A stretch of 64,000 nt of DNA from Sabulibacter ruber (GTDB taxonomy: Bacteria > Bacteroidota > Bacteroidia > Cytophagales > Hymenobacteraceae). The position numbers were made by a program, and so were the translations under genes. Each line of letters opens with the position of its first letter. Positions within the stretch are counted from its first letter, which is position 1. This document shows, in pieces, positions 53,813 to 63,713 of the stretch. The stretch covers positions 247,610 to 311,609 of the forward strand of contig NZ_JAFFID010000006.1 of the NCBI RefSeq assembly GCF_017355955.1. The letters run 5' to 3'. The notes beneath the pieces were generated by a model. The model had not been told where the DNA came from. It searched no databases and worked only from the letters and a program-made list of their open reading frames with translations.

Positions 53813-56800
53813 ATGTTGAAATTATTTATTCAGCGACCCATCCTGTCGCTGGTGATATCCCTTTTTATCGTTTTTCTGGGGCTTCTGGCCATTATCCAGC
53901 TGCCCATCACCCAGTTCCCCGAGATCGTGCCGCCCTCCGTGACAGTGACCGCCAAATACACCGGGGCCAACGCCGAGGTCTGCACCAAGGCCGTGGCGAC
54001 TCCGCTGGAGAGAGCCATCAACGGGGTGCCGGGCATGACCTACATGAGCTCCGTGTCCAGCAACAACGGGGTAACCCTTATCCAGGTCTTCTTCGAGGTG
54101 GGCACCGATCCGGATTTAGCGGCCGTGAACGTGCAGAACCGGGTCAGCACCATTATCGATGAGCTTCCCGAGGAGGTGATCAAAGCCGGGGTAAGCACCG
54201 AGAAGGAGGTGAACTCCATGCTCCTGTACCTGAACCTGATGAGCGACGACCCCAAAGCCGACGAGAAGTTCGTCTTCAACTTCGCCGATATCAACGTTCT
54301 GCAGGAGCTGAAGCGGATTGACGGGGTGGGTTTCTGCGAGATCCTGGGATCCCGGGAGTACTCCATGCGGGTGTGGCTCAAGCCGGACCGCCTCCTGGCC
54401 TACAAGGTTTCCCCGGAGGAAGTGATCGAAGCCATCCAGGCCCAGAACATCGAGGCCGCCCCCGGCAAGGCCGGCGAGAGCTCCGGCAAAACAGAGCAGA
54501 TGCTGCAGTATGTGCTCAAGTACACCGGTAAGTTCAGCGATCCCTCGCAGTACGAAAACCTGGTCATCCGGGCTGAATCGGACGGCTCCGGTTCCGTGCT
54601 TCGGCTCAAGGACGTGGCCGACATTGAGTTCGGTTCCATGGACTACAGCATGGTCTCCAAAACCGATGGGCGTCCGTCTGCCTCCATCATGATCAAGCAG
54701 CGCCCCGGTTCCAACGCCAAGGAGGTGATCCAGAATGTGAAAGCCCGCATGGCGGAGCTGAAGGCCGAGTCCTTCCCGCCGGGCATGCAGTACAACATCG
54801 CCTATGATGTTTCCCGCTTCCTGGATGCCTCCATGGAGGAAGTGATCAGAACCTTGATTGAGGCCTTCATCCTCGTTTCCATTGTGGTTTTCCTGTTTCT
54901 GCAGGATTTCCGCTCTACCCTTATTCCGGTGCTGGCGGTGCCTGTCTCCCTTATAGGTACGTTCTTCTTCATGCAGACGCTTGGGTTCTCCATCAACCTG
55001 CTCACCCTCTTTGCGCTGGTGCTGGCCATCGGGATTGTGGTGGACAACGCCATTGTGGTGGTGGAGGCAGTTCACACCAAAATGGCCGAGAAACACCTCT
55101 CCGCCAGGGAAGCCACCCTGGAGGCGATGGGCGAGATCAGCGGGGCCATTGTGGCCATTACCCTGGTGATGTCGGCGGTGTTTGTGCCGGTGGCGTTCAT
55201 GGAGGGCCCGGTGGGTGTTTTCTACCGGCAGTTCTCGCTTACCCTGGCCATTTCCATTGTGATTTCCGGGGTGAATGCCCTTACCTTGACGCCTGCCCTC
55301 TGTGCCCTCCTGCTCAAGAACACGCATGGCGTGCCCCGCAAGAAAAACCTGCTGAACCGGTTTTTCGGCCGTTTCAACCAAGGCTATGACAAAGTGGAAG
55401 GCGTCTACAAGAACACCGTTCTGCGCATTGCCGGCCGAAACGCCGTCACCCTTTCCATCTTAGGCGTCTTTCTGGTAGGCACCTGGGGACTGAACCAGAT
55501 CTTACCCACCGGCTTCATCCCCACCGAGGACCAGGGCATGGTTTACGTGAACGTCACCACCCCTCCCGGAGCCACGGTGGAGCGTACCGAGGAGATTCTG
55601 GACCAGATCCAGCGGGAGGCGCAGAAAATGGACGCCGTGGAGAACGTTTCCACTTTGGCGGGATACAGCCTTTTGACCGAAGCCGCCGGTGCCTCCTATG
55701 GCATGGGCATGATCAACCTGAAAACCTGGGATGACCGGAAGGAATCGGTGGAGGAGCTCATTGCCTTGCTGGAGGAGCGCACCCGCCACCTGAAAGACGC
55801 CAGCATTGAGTTCTTCCCGCCGCCCACCGTGCCCGGCTTCGGGAACTCCAGCGGATTTGAGTTGCGCCTGCTGGCCCGGGATAAAACCCAGACCTTGCAA
55901 GAGATCGCGGAAGTGAACAACAAGTTCCTCTCAGAACTTCAGAAGACCCCTCAGATCAGCAGCGCCTTCTCTAACTTCGACCCTAACTTCCCGCAGTACC
56001 TGATCTCGGTGGACCAGGGCATGGCGGCAAAGCAAGGGGTGACCATCGACAATGCCATGAGCACCCTGCAGACCCTGATGGGCAGTTACTACGCCTCCAA
56101 CTTCATCCGGTTCGGGCAGATGTACAAAGTGATGGTGCAGGCCTCGCCCCATTACCGCTCCAAGCCCGAGGACCTTTTGCACCTGCACGTGAAGAACAAA
56201 TGGGGGGAGATGGTACCGTATTCTTCCTTCCTGACCATGGAGCGGGTGTACGGGCCGGAGCAGCTGACCCGCTACAACATGTACACCTCGGCCATGGTGA
56301 ACGGGGGCGCCGCACCCGGCTACAGCAGCGGGGATGCCATCGCCACCATTGAGCGGGTGGCCGAGGAAGTCCTGCCCCGCGGGTACACCTTTGAATGGTC
56401 TGGCATGACGCGGGAAGAGATCCTGTCCGGGAACCAGGCCGCCTACATCTTCCTGGTCTGCCTGCTGTTTGTGTACCTGCTGCTGGCCGCGCAGTATGAG
56501 AGCTTCCTGTTGCCGCTGCCGGTGATCCTCTCCCTGCCCACCGGTATTTTCGGGGCGTTCCTGGCCCTGAAGGTGATGGGCCTCCAGAACAACATCTACG
56601 CGCAGGTGGCTCTGGTGATGCTCATCGGGTTGCTGGGGAAAAACGCCATCCTCATCGTGGAGTTCGCCATCCAGCGCCACAGGGAGGGTGCCTCCGTCCT
56701 GCAGGCCGCAGCAGAGGGAGCGGTTTCCCGGTTCAGGCCTATCCTGATGACTTCCTTCGCCTTTGTGGCGGGCCTCATCCCGCTCTGTATTTCCTCCGGG

Positions 56801-56953
56801 GCCGGGGCCATGGGGAACCGCTCCATCGGCACGGCGGCGGCGGGCGGCATGCTCATCGGCACCGTCTTCGGGATCCTCCTGATTCCGGGGCTGTATGTCC
56901 TGTTCGCCAGAATGGGTAAAAAGAAGAACTCAAAAGAACTGCAGATGGCCTAG
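53813..56953 (+). CDS. AcrB-type RND multidrug efflux permease
   Basis: I chose the ATG at 53813 (MLKLFIQRPILSLVIS), the canonical HAE1 start; the frame opens 33 bases earlier. The protein is about 1046 residues with twelve membrane segments and two large periplasmic loops. Visible motifs are the TM1 region FIVFLGLLAIIQLPITQFPE, the TM4 proton-relay aspartates in GIVVDNAIVVVEA and LLGKNAILIVEFA in TM10. It should export drugs or other hydrophobic compounds using the proton gradient. The substrate is unknown, and no local TetR-type repressor is present. Confidence 0.95.
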   Translation: MLKLFIQRPILSLVISLFIVFLGLLAIIQLPITQFPEIVPPSVTVTAKYTGANAEVCTKAVATPLERAINGVPGMTYMSSVSSNNGVTLIQVFFEVGTDPDLAAVNVQNRVSTIIDELPEEVIKAGVSTEKEVNSMLLYLNLMSDDPKADEKFVFNFADINVLQELKRIDGVGFCEILGSREYSMRVWLKPDRLLAYKVSPEEVIEAIQAQNIEAAPGKAGESSGKTEQMLQYVLKYTGKFSDPSQYENLVIRAESDGSGSVLRLKDVADIEFGSMDYSMVSKTDGRPSASIMIKQRPGSNAKEVIQNVKARMAELKAESFPPGMQYNIAYDVSRFLDASMEEVIRTLIEAFILVSIVVFLFLQDFRSTLIPVLAVPVSLIGTFFFMQTLGFSINLLTLFALVLAIGIVVDNAIVVVEAVHTKMAEKHLSAREATLEAMGEISGAIVAITLVMSAVFVPVAFMEGPVGVFYRQFSLTLAISIVISGVNALTLTPALCALLLKNTHGVPRKKNLLNRFFGRFNQGYDKVEGVYKNTVLRIAGRNAVTLSILGVFLVGTWGLNQILPTGFIPTEDQGMVYVNVTTPPGATVERTEEILDQIQREAQKMDAVENVSTLAGYSLLTEAAGASYGMGMINLKTWDDRKESVEELIALLEERTRHLKDASIEFFPPPTVPGFGNSSGFELRLLARDKTQTLQEIAEVNNKFLSELQKTPQISSAFSNFDPNFPQYLISVDQGMAAKQGVTIDNAMSTLQTLMGSYYASNFIRFGQMYKVMVQASPHYRSKPEDLLHLHVKNKWGEMVPYSSFLTMERVYGPEQLTRYNMYTSAMVNGGAAPGYSSGDAIATIERVAEEVLPRGYTFEWSGMTREEILSGNQAAYIFLVCLLFVYLLLAAQYESFLLPLPVILSLPTGIFGAFLALKVMGLQNNIYAQVALVMLIGLLGKNAILIVEFAIQRHREGASVLQAAAEGAVSRFRPILMTSFAFVAGLIPLCISSGAGAMGNRSIGTAAAGGMLIGTVFGILLIPGLYVLFARMGKKKNSKELQMA

Positions 56954-56987
56954 CCAAGGCCGAGAACCAACTCCACTCTGATTTTCC

Positions 56988-58451
56988 ATGACGTACAAGA
57001 TAACGAACCTGAATTATATCCTGGGGGTACTGGTGCTGGCGCTGCTGGGCGCCTGTACCGTGGGCAACCAGGCCCAGCTCCCTACCCCTGCCCCGATTCC
57101 CGCCTCTTTTTCAGAATCTGGCCCCAAAGCGGATTCCGCCGCTGCGGTAGGCAAAGTCCAGTGGCGCGCTTACTTCACCGACGCCTACCTGGTCAGCCTC
57201 ATTGACTCTGCCCTGCAGCACAACCCGGACGCCCTGGCGGCCGTGCAGCAGGTGGAGATGGCCCGCTCCGAGGTGACCTATACCCGAGGGCTCCTGCGCC
57301 CCCAGCTGCAGGCCGTAGCCTCTGCCGGCGTGGACAGATACGGTGACTACACCATGGACGGGGTGGGGAACTATGACACCAACTTCTCTCCCAACATCAA
57401 TGGGAAACGGAGAATCCCTGAGCCCGCCGTGCCGGACTTTTTCCTGGGGCTCCGCAGCTCCTGGGAGATCGACCTCTGGGGAAAGCTGAGGAACTACCGG
57501 AAAGCCGCCTATGGGAGGTACCTGGCCTCGGAGGAAGGCCGGAAGCTGGTGGTCACCTCCCTGGTGGCCGATGTCGCGCACCTGTACTATGAGCTTCTGG
57601 CGCTGAACAGCGAGCTGGAGATCCTGGACAAGAACATCGATTTGCAGGAGAAGGCCGTGGAGCTTAGCCAACTGCAGAAAACCGCCGGGCGCACCACCGA
57701 GCTGGGGGTACAGCAGTTTACCGCGCAGCTGCTCAACACCCAAAGCCTGCGCACCGCCAAACGGCAGGAGATCGTGGCGGTGCAGAACCACCTGAACCAG
57801 CTCCTGGGCAGGTATCCGCAGGAGATCGGGGGCGGCAAGACCATCAGCGGGCAGCGGATCCCGGAACAGATCGCGGTGGGGCTGCCTTCCCAGATGCTGC
57901 TGCAGCGCCCCGACATCCGGCAGTCGGAATTGCTGCTGGAGGCCTCCAAGGCAGACGTGGCCGCCGCCCGCAAAGCGTTTCTCCCTTCGCTGGGCCTATC
58001 GCCTTATGTGGGGCTGAACGCCTTCAAGGCCTCCCTGCTCTTCTCCGCCCCGGCCTCGGTGGCGTACGGGATTGTGGGGGGATTGTCGGCGCCGCTGTTG
58101 AACCGGAGTGGGTTGAAAGCCCAGCTGAGCCGCTCGGAAGTCCAGAAGCTGCAGGCCTTCTATGCCTACCAGAAAGCCGTGCAGACGGGCTTCCGGGAGG
58201 TGATGACGAATTTGAGGGCCTTTGAGAATTTCAGCTCCGTTTCACAGACCAAGGCCAAGGAGGTGGAGGTGCTGCGGAATGCGGTGAGCACTTCCAATGA
58301 GCTGTACCGGGCGGGGTACGCCTCATACCTGGAGATCATCACCGCCCAGCGGAGCGTGCTGGAGGCCGAACTGGACCTGGTCAACACCCAGAAACTGGTG
58401 CTGCAGTCTACCGTGCACCTGTACCGCTCCTTGGGTGGGGGCTGGCAATAG
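56988..58451 (+). CDS. TolC-like outer-membrane efflux lipoprotein (NodT/OprM family)
   Basis: A 487-residue lipoprotein (lipobox LLGACTVG near residue 24). It has two OEP repeats built of long helices, with the family motifs SSWEIDLWGKLRNYRKAAY, QLLGRYP and LLQRPDIRQSE. It completes the tripartite pump begun by the adaptor and RND genes, following the RND stop by 34 bases. A strong hairpin terminator lies 22 bases after its stop. Confidence 0.94.
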   Translation: MTYKITNLNYILGVLVLALLGACTVGNQAQLPTPAPIPASFSESGPKADSAAAVGKVQWRAYFTDAYLVSLIDSALQHNPDALAAVQQVEMARSEVTYTRGLLRPQLQAVASAGVDRYGDYTMDGVGNYDTNFSPNINGKRRIPEPAVPDFFLGLRSSWEIDLWGKLRNYRKAAYGRYLASEEGRKLVVTSLVADVAHLYYELLALNSELEILDKNIDLQEKAVELSQLQKTAGRTTELGVQQFTAQLLNTQSLRTAKRQEIVAVQNHLNQLLGRYPQEIGGGKTISGQRIPEQIAVGLPSQMLLQRPDIRQSELLLEASKADVAAARKAFLPSLGLSPYVGLNAFKASLLFSAPASVAYGIVGGLSAPLLNRSGLKAQLSRSEVQKLQAFYAYQKAVQTGFREVMTNLRAFENFSSVSQTKAKEVEVLRNAVSTSNELYRAGYASYLEIITAQRSVLEAELDLVNTQKLVLQSTVHLYRSLGGGWQ

Positions 58452-58473
58452 GCCGCGCGGCTCACCTGAACCT

Positions 58474-58518
58474 GTGCAGCGGGCTTGTACCCTTGAAAGG
58501 GATACTTGCCCGCTGCAC
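58474..58518 (+). terminator. terminator hairpin of the RND operon
   Basis: GTGCAGCGGGC (58474-58484) pairs perfectly with GCCCGCTGCAC (58508-58518), and an inner CCCTT/AAGGG adds to the stem. It lies just after the last gene of the efflux operon. The following bases 58519-59006 hold no gene that I can support. Confidence 0.75.
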
Positions 58519-59006
58519 TCGCTTTGATTGCAGCCATACCGGCACCTCAGTTGCTTTAATGGATATGTTTGCCTTTATTTGGGTAAACAAGAGCAATAGA
58601 ACCGTGCTGCCCCAAGACAGGACCTTTTACTCCTTATCTAAGCCATCCACCGGCTTCGTCGCGGCCTCACATCACTTCTCCCTGAGTGATGTGCTGAACG
58701 GGTATTGCCTTTCCTTCTATACAGCACCCAAGGTCTTCAATAAGCAGGCCTAGGTCTTTGGCTTTCATGCCGGACCGAAGGCCTCCCTCCTGCATCCATT
58801 GGTACGGGCTGCGCAGCGCCTCAGCACTGTAGCCCTTCCGTACCTTCCGACCCCACTTACCTCCTGTCCCATCCACTTACCCGGCCCCACGGAATAGGCC
58901 CGATGATGGTCTTTGCCTATGCAGGTAGATCGACCGTTCGCCCTAATGCCCCAGGGGAATGGACGGAACGTAGGTGCGTTAAAAAGCCACCAAAATCCAT
59001 AGATAC

Positions 59007-59411
59007 ATGAACACGATATACTTAACCGAAAGAGACTACGAACGGCTGCACAATATGGTGCAGGCTCAGCGGATGGTGAACGGGACCCAGTCGGTGGAGG
59101 CGCTCTGCCGCGAACTGAAACGGGCGAGGGTGGTTGCCTCCAAGGAGGTGCCAAGCGACGTGATCACCATGAACTCGCGCGTGCGGCTGAGGGAGATGAG
59201 GAGCTCGGCGGAGATGGAGATCACCATCGTCTACCCCAAAGACGCGGACATCACCCACAGGAAAGTCTCCGTGCTGGCCCCCGTCGGCACGGCGATACTG
59301 GGCTGCAGGGTAGGCGATATGATCGAGTGGCCGGTGGGCAACGGCACCGTTACCTACAAAGTGGAGGGCATCCCCTACCAGCCGGAGGCGGCAGGCGACC
59401 TTCTGCTGTGA
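59007..59411 (+). CDS. GreA/GreB C-terminal-domain protein (Rnk-like)
   Basis: A 134-residue protein. Its C-terminal ~75 residues match the GreA/GreB FKBP-like domain (SRVRLREM, ITIVYPKDADI, VSVLAPVGTAILGCRVGDMI, EWPVGNGTVTYKVEGI) after a short helical N-terminus. It lacks the long coiled coil of GreA, so it resembles Rnk, which binds RNA polymerase near the secondary channel. Stand-alone genes of this type are common in Bacteroidota. A role in transcription modulation is inferred from the family. Confidence 0.85.
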   Translation: MNTIYLTERDYERLHNMVQAQRMVNGTQSVEALCRELKRARVVASKEVPSDVITMNSRVRLREMRSSAEMEITIVYPKDADITHRKVSVLAPVGTAILGCRVGDMIEWPVGNGTVTYKVEGIPYQPEAAGDLLL

Positions 59412-59588
59412 TCACCGCAGGGACAATCATAAATAAGGGATTGCCCTGATACCGCCGTTAGCTTGCCTCAGCCTGTATTCACCTTCACCGGGGAGGGATG
59501 GAAGCCGGCCAGCTGGCAAGGCGACATGTTGCCGCTTCTCGCTCGGGGCAGGCTTGCCCGCGGCTAAGCCAGGGAGCATTATATTCAA

Positions 59589-60581
59589 ATGAAACGAATG
59601 TTTACTATGATGAAAAGGATTGGGGTATTTACCTCCGGGGGAGATGCCCCTGGCATGAACGCCTGTCTCAGGGCGGTGGTACGCACGGCTACCTACCAGG
59701 GCATGGAAGTGTATGGAATCAGGCGTGGTTACAGTGGCATGATCAGCGGCGATGTCTTCAGGATGCAGCCATCTTCGGTCAGCAACATTGTGCATACCGG
59801 CGGTACCCTTCTCAAATCAGCCCGCAGCGAGGAGTTCCTCACCCCGGAGGGACGCAGGAAGGCATACGGGGAGCTCCGGAAACATGGCATAGAGGGCTTG
59901 GTGGCCCTTGGCGGAAACGGGACATTCCAGGGTGCCCGCATCTTCGGGGAAGAGTTCGGCATCCCGATCGTGGGCGCGCCGTGCACCATTGACAATGACC
60001 TGTTCGGCACCGATCACACCATTGGCTTCGACACAGCCGTGAACACGGCCCTCGACGCCGTAGACAGGATCCGGGACACGGCCGACAGCCATGAACGGGT
60101 ATTCTTCGTTGAGGTGATGGGGCGAGACTCGGGGTTTATCGCGGTGTCCTGCGCCATCGGCGGCGGTGCCGAGGCGGTAATCACCCCGGAAGAGCCAATT
60201 CCTATGTCCTACCTCCTGGATTCCCTTAACGCCAGGTGGCAGCGGGCGAAGTCCTCCTCCATCGTGATCGTGGCGGAAGGAGGGATAGAGGGAGGCGCTC
60301 ACGGGGCGGCGACGAGGGTTAGGGATGCTCTGCCGCACCTGGATACCCGGGTCACCATCCTCGGACACGTGCAGCGTGGCGGCGCCCCGTCGGCCTTCGA
60401 CAGGAGGCTGGCCAGCGAGCTGGGCTTCGGTTGCGTCCAGGGGCTTCTGGCTGGGCGGGGTGGGGCCATGCTCGGCCTCCTGGCCTCAAGGCAGACCTTT
60501 ACTTCCTTCGGGGAGGCGGTCAGCCGGAGGAAGGGGCTTGACCCGTACCGGGTAAAGATGGTGGGGAAGCTCTCTGTCTAG
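59589..60581 (+). CDS. pfkA: ATP-dependent 6-phosphofructokinase
   Basis: A PfkA of about 324-330 residues. The ATG at 59607 (MMKRIGVFTSGGDAPGMNAC) gives the canonical N-terminus and 59589 adds six residues. ATP-binding GGDAPGMNA, the catalytic Asp region PCTIDNDLFGTDHTIGFDTA, the fructose-6-phosphate-binding MGRDSGFIA and the C-terminal LGHVQRGG are all present. It catalyses fructose 6-phosphate to fructose 1,6-bisphosphate. The GGD and LFGTD residues are the ATP-type pattern rather than the pyrophosphate type. The gene stands alone; the 630 bases after it hold no gene, only the long hairpin described separately. Confidence 0.95.
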   Translation: MKRMFTMMKRIGVFTSGGDAPGMNACLRAVVRTATYQGMEVYGIRRGYSGMISGDVFRMQPSSVSNIVHTGGTLLKSARSEEFLTPEGRRKAYGELRKHGIEGLVALGGNGTFQGARIFGEEFGIPIVGAPCTIDNDLFGTDHTIGFDTAVNTALDAVDRIRDTADSHERVFFVEVMGRDSGFIAVSCAIGGGAEAVITPEEPIPMSYLLDSLNARWQRAKSSSIVIVAEGGIEGGAHGAATRVRDALPHLDTRVTILGHVQRGGAPSAFDRRLASELGFGCVQGLLAGRGGAMLGLLASRQTFTSFGEAVSRRKGLDPYRVKMVGKLSV

Positions 60582-61067
60582 CGCACCCATGCAAAGGCGG
60601 CCGGAACCATTGATAGGCAACTTCGCAGGGCCCCTCTCCTTCCATTCCCCAGCCTCAGTATTTTACTGGCCATCTCCGAAGGGCACCCAAGGCAGAGTTC
60701 CGGCCTACTCGGGTATAAGCCAATGCCGCTTAGGGAATGCCCTAACCGTTGAAGGGGAACTTATCTGCTTCTGGTATCCTCAAACATTCTGTCTCTCCCG
60801 CCGCCGGGTGCAAACATTGCCCCATTCTCTCCCTGACCCTCCGTGAACATGCACATGGCCCCATCATCAACCTGTTCCCTGAAGCTCATACCGCGGGAGA
60901 ACCGGGGATACGCAGGGATTCCCGCAGAGAGGTCCTGGTTGGAGGAGTGACATCGACAAGAAATGCAGTCTTGGCCAGAAGAGAACGTTTTTGCAAAAAC
61001 GATGCACAGGCTTCACCCCTTTCCTCCCTTTTCACCTCACGGCCAAGGGATAGGTGCCGAAACTGCC

Positions 61068-61114
61068 GGCGCTTTATTGCCCTATCCCGGTATGGGATAG
61101 GGCAATAAAGCGCG
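61068..61114. repeat. 21-bp perfect hairpin upstream of the racemase gene
   Basis: Bases 61068-61088 are the exact reverse complement of 61094-61114 around the five-base loop GGTAT (the arm contains GCTTTATTGCCCTATCCC). It lies between pfkA and the racemase gene and could terminate transcription in either direction, but such a long perfect stem is unusual for a simple terminator. Confidence 0.8.
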
Positions 61115-61211
61115 GACTCCCCTTCCGGATACCATGTCCATTGCGGTCGCCATTTGACGGCTTGTCGGAATAATGGTAATTATGCGGCAACGTTCAAAAG
61201 CAAATAAAGAT

Positions 61212-61907
61212 ATGAAAACAATAGGGCTGATAGGTGGGATGTCCTGGGAAAGCTCGGATCTGTATTACCGGATCATCAACAAAAAAACACAGGCTCTCTT
61301 GGGGGGAGTACATTCGTGCGACTGCCTTTTATACTCGGTGGATTTTGCCGAGGTCGCGCGCCTGCAGCATCAGGGACGGTGGGACTTACTATCCGAAAGA
61401 ATGGTTTCCGCCGCCCATAGATTGGAACTGGGTGGAGCTGAGATGATAATCCTTTGCACGAACACCATGCATAAGGTGGCAGCCGATATCGAGGGCAGCA
61501 TCAATGTCCCTTTTTTGCACATCGTGGATGCCACAGCAGAGGAAATACAAAAAAAATCGTACAGGAAGCTGGGGCTCCTGGCGACAAAGTTCTCAATGGA
61601 GGATGACTTCTTAAGGTCGCGGTACAAAGATAGATTCAACATCGAAACGATCGTTCCCGATGACAAAGGCCGCGAAGATGTTCATCGCATCATCTATGAA
61701 GAACTGGTAAAAGGAACCATAACGGACAAGTCCAAGCAGCGCTTCCTGGAGGTTATCGACTCTCTGGTTCAAAGCGGGGCAGAGGCGATCATTGCGGGCT
61801 GCACGGAGATAGAACTCCTAATCAAGCCTGGTGATATCAGTGTGGACCTTTTCCAAACTACGAAGATCCATGCAGAGAAAGCGGTTGAGATCGCATTGGG
61901 CCGATAA
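61212..61907 (+). CDS. aspartate/glutamate racemase family protein
   Basis: I chose the ATG at 61212 (MKTIGLIGGMSWESSDLYYR); the frame opens at 61173. The 231-residue protein has the family start GLIGGMSWES. It carries two catalytic cysteines, in ILCTNTMHK (about residue 82) and in IIAGCTEIELL (about 196). It probably racemises aspartate or a similar amino acid without a cofactor. Its leader region and tail carry two of the longest perfect hairpins in the window. Confidence 0.9.
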   Translation: MKTIGLIGGMSWESSDLYYRIINKKTQALLGGVHSCDCLLYSVDFAEVARLQHQGRWDLLSERMVSAAHRLELGGAEMIILCTNTMHKVAADIEGSINVPFLHIVDATAEEIQKKSYRKLGLLATKFSMEDDFLRSRYKDRFNIETIVPDDKGREDVHRIIYEELVKGTITDKSKQRFLEVIDSLVQSGAEAIIAGCTEIELLIKPGDISVDLFQTTKIHAEKAVEIALGR

Positions 61908-61952
61908 TGTTTGCCATGGGGCCAAGAAGCCGGTCCGCCGCCGACGTCCTGA

Positions 61953-62008
61953 GCATCCCCGCTTGCACCACTATGTCTGACAAGCCATAGTGGTGCAAGC
62001 GGGGATGC
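61953..62008 (+). terminator. 23-bp perfect hairpin after the racemase gene
   Basis: Bases 61953-61975 pair exactly with 61986-62008 across a ten-base loop; the arm contains GCATCCCCGCTTGCACCACT. It begins 45 bases after the stop codon and probably acts as terminator, although no T-run follows. Confidence 0.65.
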
Positions 62009-62209
62009 GATCTGTCGGGCATTTCTCCTGCTTTGTTCTGGTTGTACGTCCGCTCTTCCCAAGTGCCTGCGCGGCTGTTCCAGCGGCCGTCCCAAGGCCC
62101 TGCACAGTCACCCTGTTCCATGGCAAGGGCAAGGCCGTGTTCCAGAAGCAGGTAGAGGTAAATGCCGGTGAATCCAAGGGACGGGCTACCTGGTACCGCT
62201 TCCTTTTTT

Positions 62210-62260
62210 GCCTCTTTATGTTGATATTTGAGGAACACAGGGAAATCAACATAAAGAGGC
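62210..62260. repeat. 16-bp perfect inverted repeat
   Basis: GCCTCTTTATGTTGAT (62210-62225) is matched exactly by its reverse complement at 62245-62260, with a 19-base loop. It is preceded by TTTTTT and followed by TTTCCC. A further 8-bp palindrome CCTTGGCA/TGCCAAGG (62425-62432 and 62447-62454) lies closer to the LacI gene and could be an operator. No intact gene occurs in 61908-62547. Confidence 0.65.
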
Positions 62261-62547
62261 TTTCCCTTATTTTTATCTCGCGTTATCCCCTCAGTCCCGA
62301 TTGAAGAGAAACACCCCTTTAACCAGGCCCAGCCTGCTGGTTCCAGTACGATTCCTGCTGCGGTTATTTTATCTCGCAGGATAGTTAATCTGTTAAGCGT
62401 TAATCATAGGTTTACCAATCCCCTCCTTGGCAGATGCTTAGGAGCTTGCCAAGGTAATCGCCTTCAGGCTTAACCCTGCTGCCGCATAGTTATGAGATTG
62501 GTTTATGATAGTGGGGGAACAGTGAATATTACCAACTACCTAGAAGA

Positions 62548-63570
62548 ATGAAGAAAAGGCTTTCTATCAGAGACATCGCTCAGCAACTCAATATATCCAT
62601 CACGACTGTCTCTTTCATTCTCAATGGGAAAGCGAAAGAAAAACGCATCAGCGAACAGGTTACAGATCGTGTGCTTAGGCTCGTAGAGGAACTTGACTAT
62701 AAGCCCAATCAGATAGCCCGAAGCCTTAGGACCGGTAAGTCGAAAATCATCTGCCTTATGGTGGAGGATATCTCCAACGATTTCTTTTCCAGTATCGCCC
62801 GGCACATTGAGGAGAACGCCTTTAAGCAAGGCTACAAAATCATCTATTGCAGCACCGAAAACAAGCCAGGGAAAACCCGGGAGCTGATAAAGATGTTCCG
62901 TGAGAGAAACATTGACGGGTATATCATATCTCCCCCGGAAGGCATAAGAGAAGACATTCAGTCCCTTCTGGATGACAACCTTCCGGTGGTGCTCTTTGAC
63001 CGCCTTATCCCCGGCCTTCTCACCAACCATGTCATGGTGGACAATTTTGATGCTACCTACAAGGCTGTTAACCATCTGGCAGAGCAAGGACGGAAAACCA
63101 TTGCTTTTATCACCCTGAACTCAAACCAAACCCAAATGCAGGACCGCTTGGCGGGCTACCAAGCCGGCATGAAGGGCCACCGGTTGCACCCTACTATCCT
63201 TAAGGTGAATTATGAAGCGACTTTTGAACATCATGCCGATCGAATCGCCTCGTTTCTGAGGAAAAACAAAGGAATAGATGCGATTTTATTCTCCACCAAC
63301 TACTTAGCGACCAGGGGCATTGATGCTTTGAATAAACTTAACCTGACTATTCCCTCAGAGATCAGTGTGGTTGCGTTTGATGACCTGGATTTTTTCAAAC
63401 TGTACAATCCCACGATCACCGCTATCGCCCAACCCGTGGAAGAGATATCAAAGAAGCTGATTGAAATCATTCTGAGGAAACTGGAAGACCTGCCTGAAGA
63501 AAAGGACAGGTCAGAAGTGGTATTACCCACCAAGCTCATTCTACGCAACTCCTCTGGCGCCAACCAGTAA
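62548..63570 (+). CDS. LacI-family transcriptional regulator
   Basis: A 340-residue LacI/GalR regulator. The N-terminal HTH is SIRDIAQQLNISITTVSFIL with the hinge YKPNQIARSLRTGKSK, followed by a periplasmic-binding-like sensor domain (ICLMVEDISNDFFSSIARHI, DGYIISPPEG, VVLFDRLIPG, ISVVAFDDLDFFKLYNPTIT). It should repress sugar genes until bound by its effector. The convergent gene at the window's end is a FucP-like sugar transporter whose upstream part is not visible, so the target remains open. Confidence 0.93.
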   Translation: MKKRLSIRDIAQQLNISITTVSFILNGKAKEKRISEQVTDRVLRLVEELDYKPNQIARSLRTGKSKIICLMVEDISNDFFSSIARHIEENAFKQGYKIIYCSTENKPGKTRELIKMFRERNIDGYIISPPEGIREDIQSLLDDNLPVVLFDRLIPGLLTNHVMVDNFDATYKAVNHLAEQGRKTIAFITLNSNQTQMQDRLAGYQAGMKGHRLHPTILKVNYEATFEHHADRIASFLRKNKGIDAILFSTNYLATRGIDALNKLNLTIPSEISVVAFDDLDFFKLYNPTITAIAQPVEEISKKLIEIILRKLEDLPEEKDRSEVVLPTKLILRNSSGANQ

Positions 63571-63713
63571 TAACCCCTACCAGAAATCAGATTTGACCAG
63601 AAACCATCAACCGAGGGTTTCCAGGTCAACTCCAAGCGCCTTCCCGGGGCTCAGCCCGGGAAGGCGTTTGGAGGCTATTTCCTGGAAAACAGCCCCGGGG
63701 CGGCTCCGTCCGC

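Noticed and set aside
54116..55381. 421-codon open frame opposite the RND permease
   Set aside because: It lies wholly inside a clearly conserved AcrB-type gene; the translation is His/Gly/Glu-rich noise.
58493..58753. 86-codon + strand ORF after the efflux operon
   Set aside because: It begins within the operon's terminator hairpin and has no domain or signal features.
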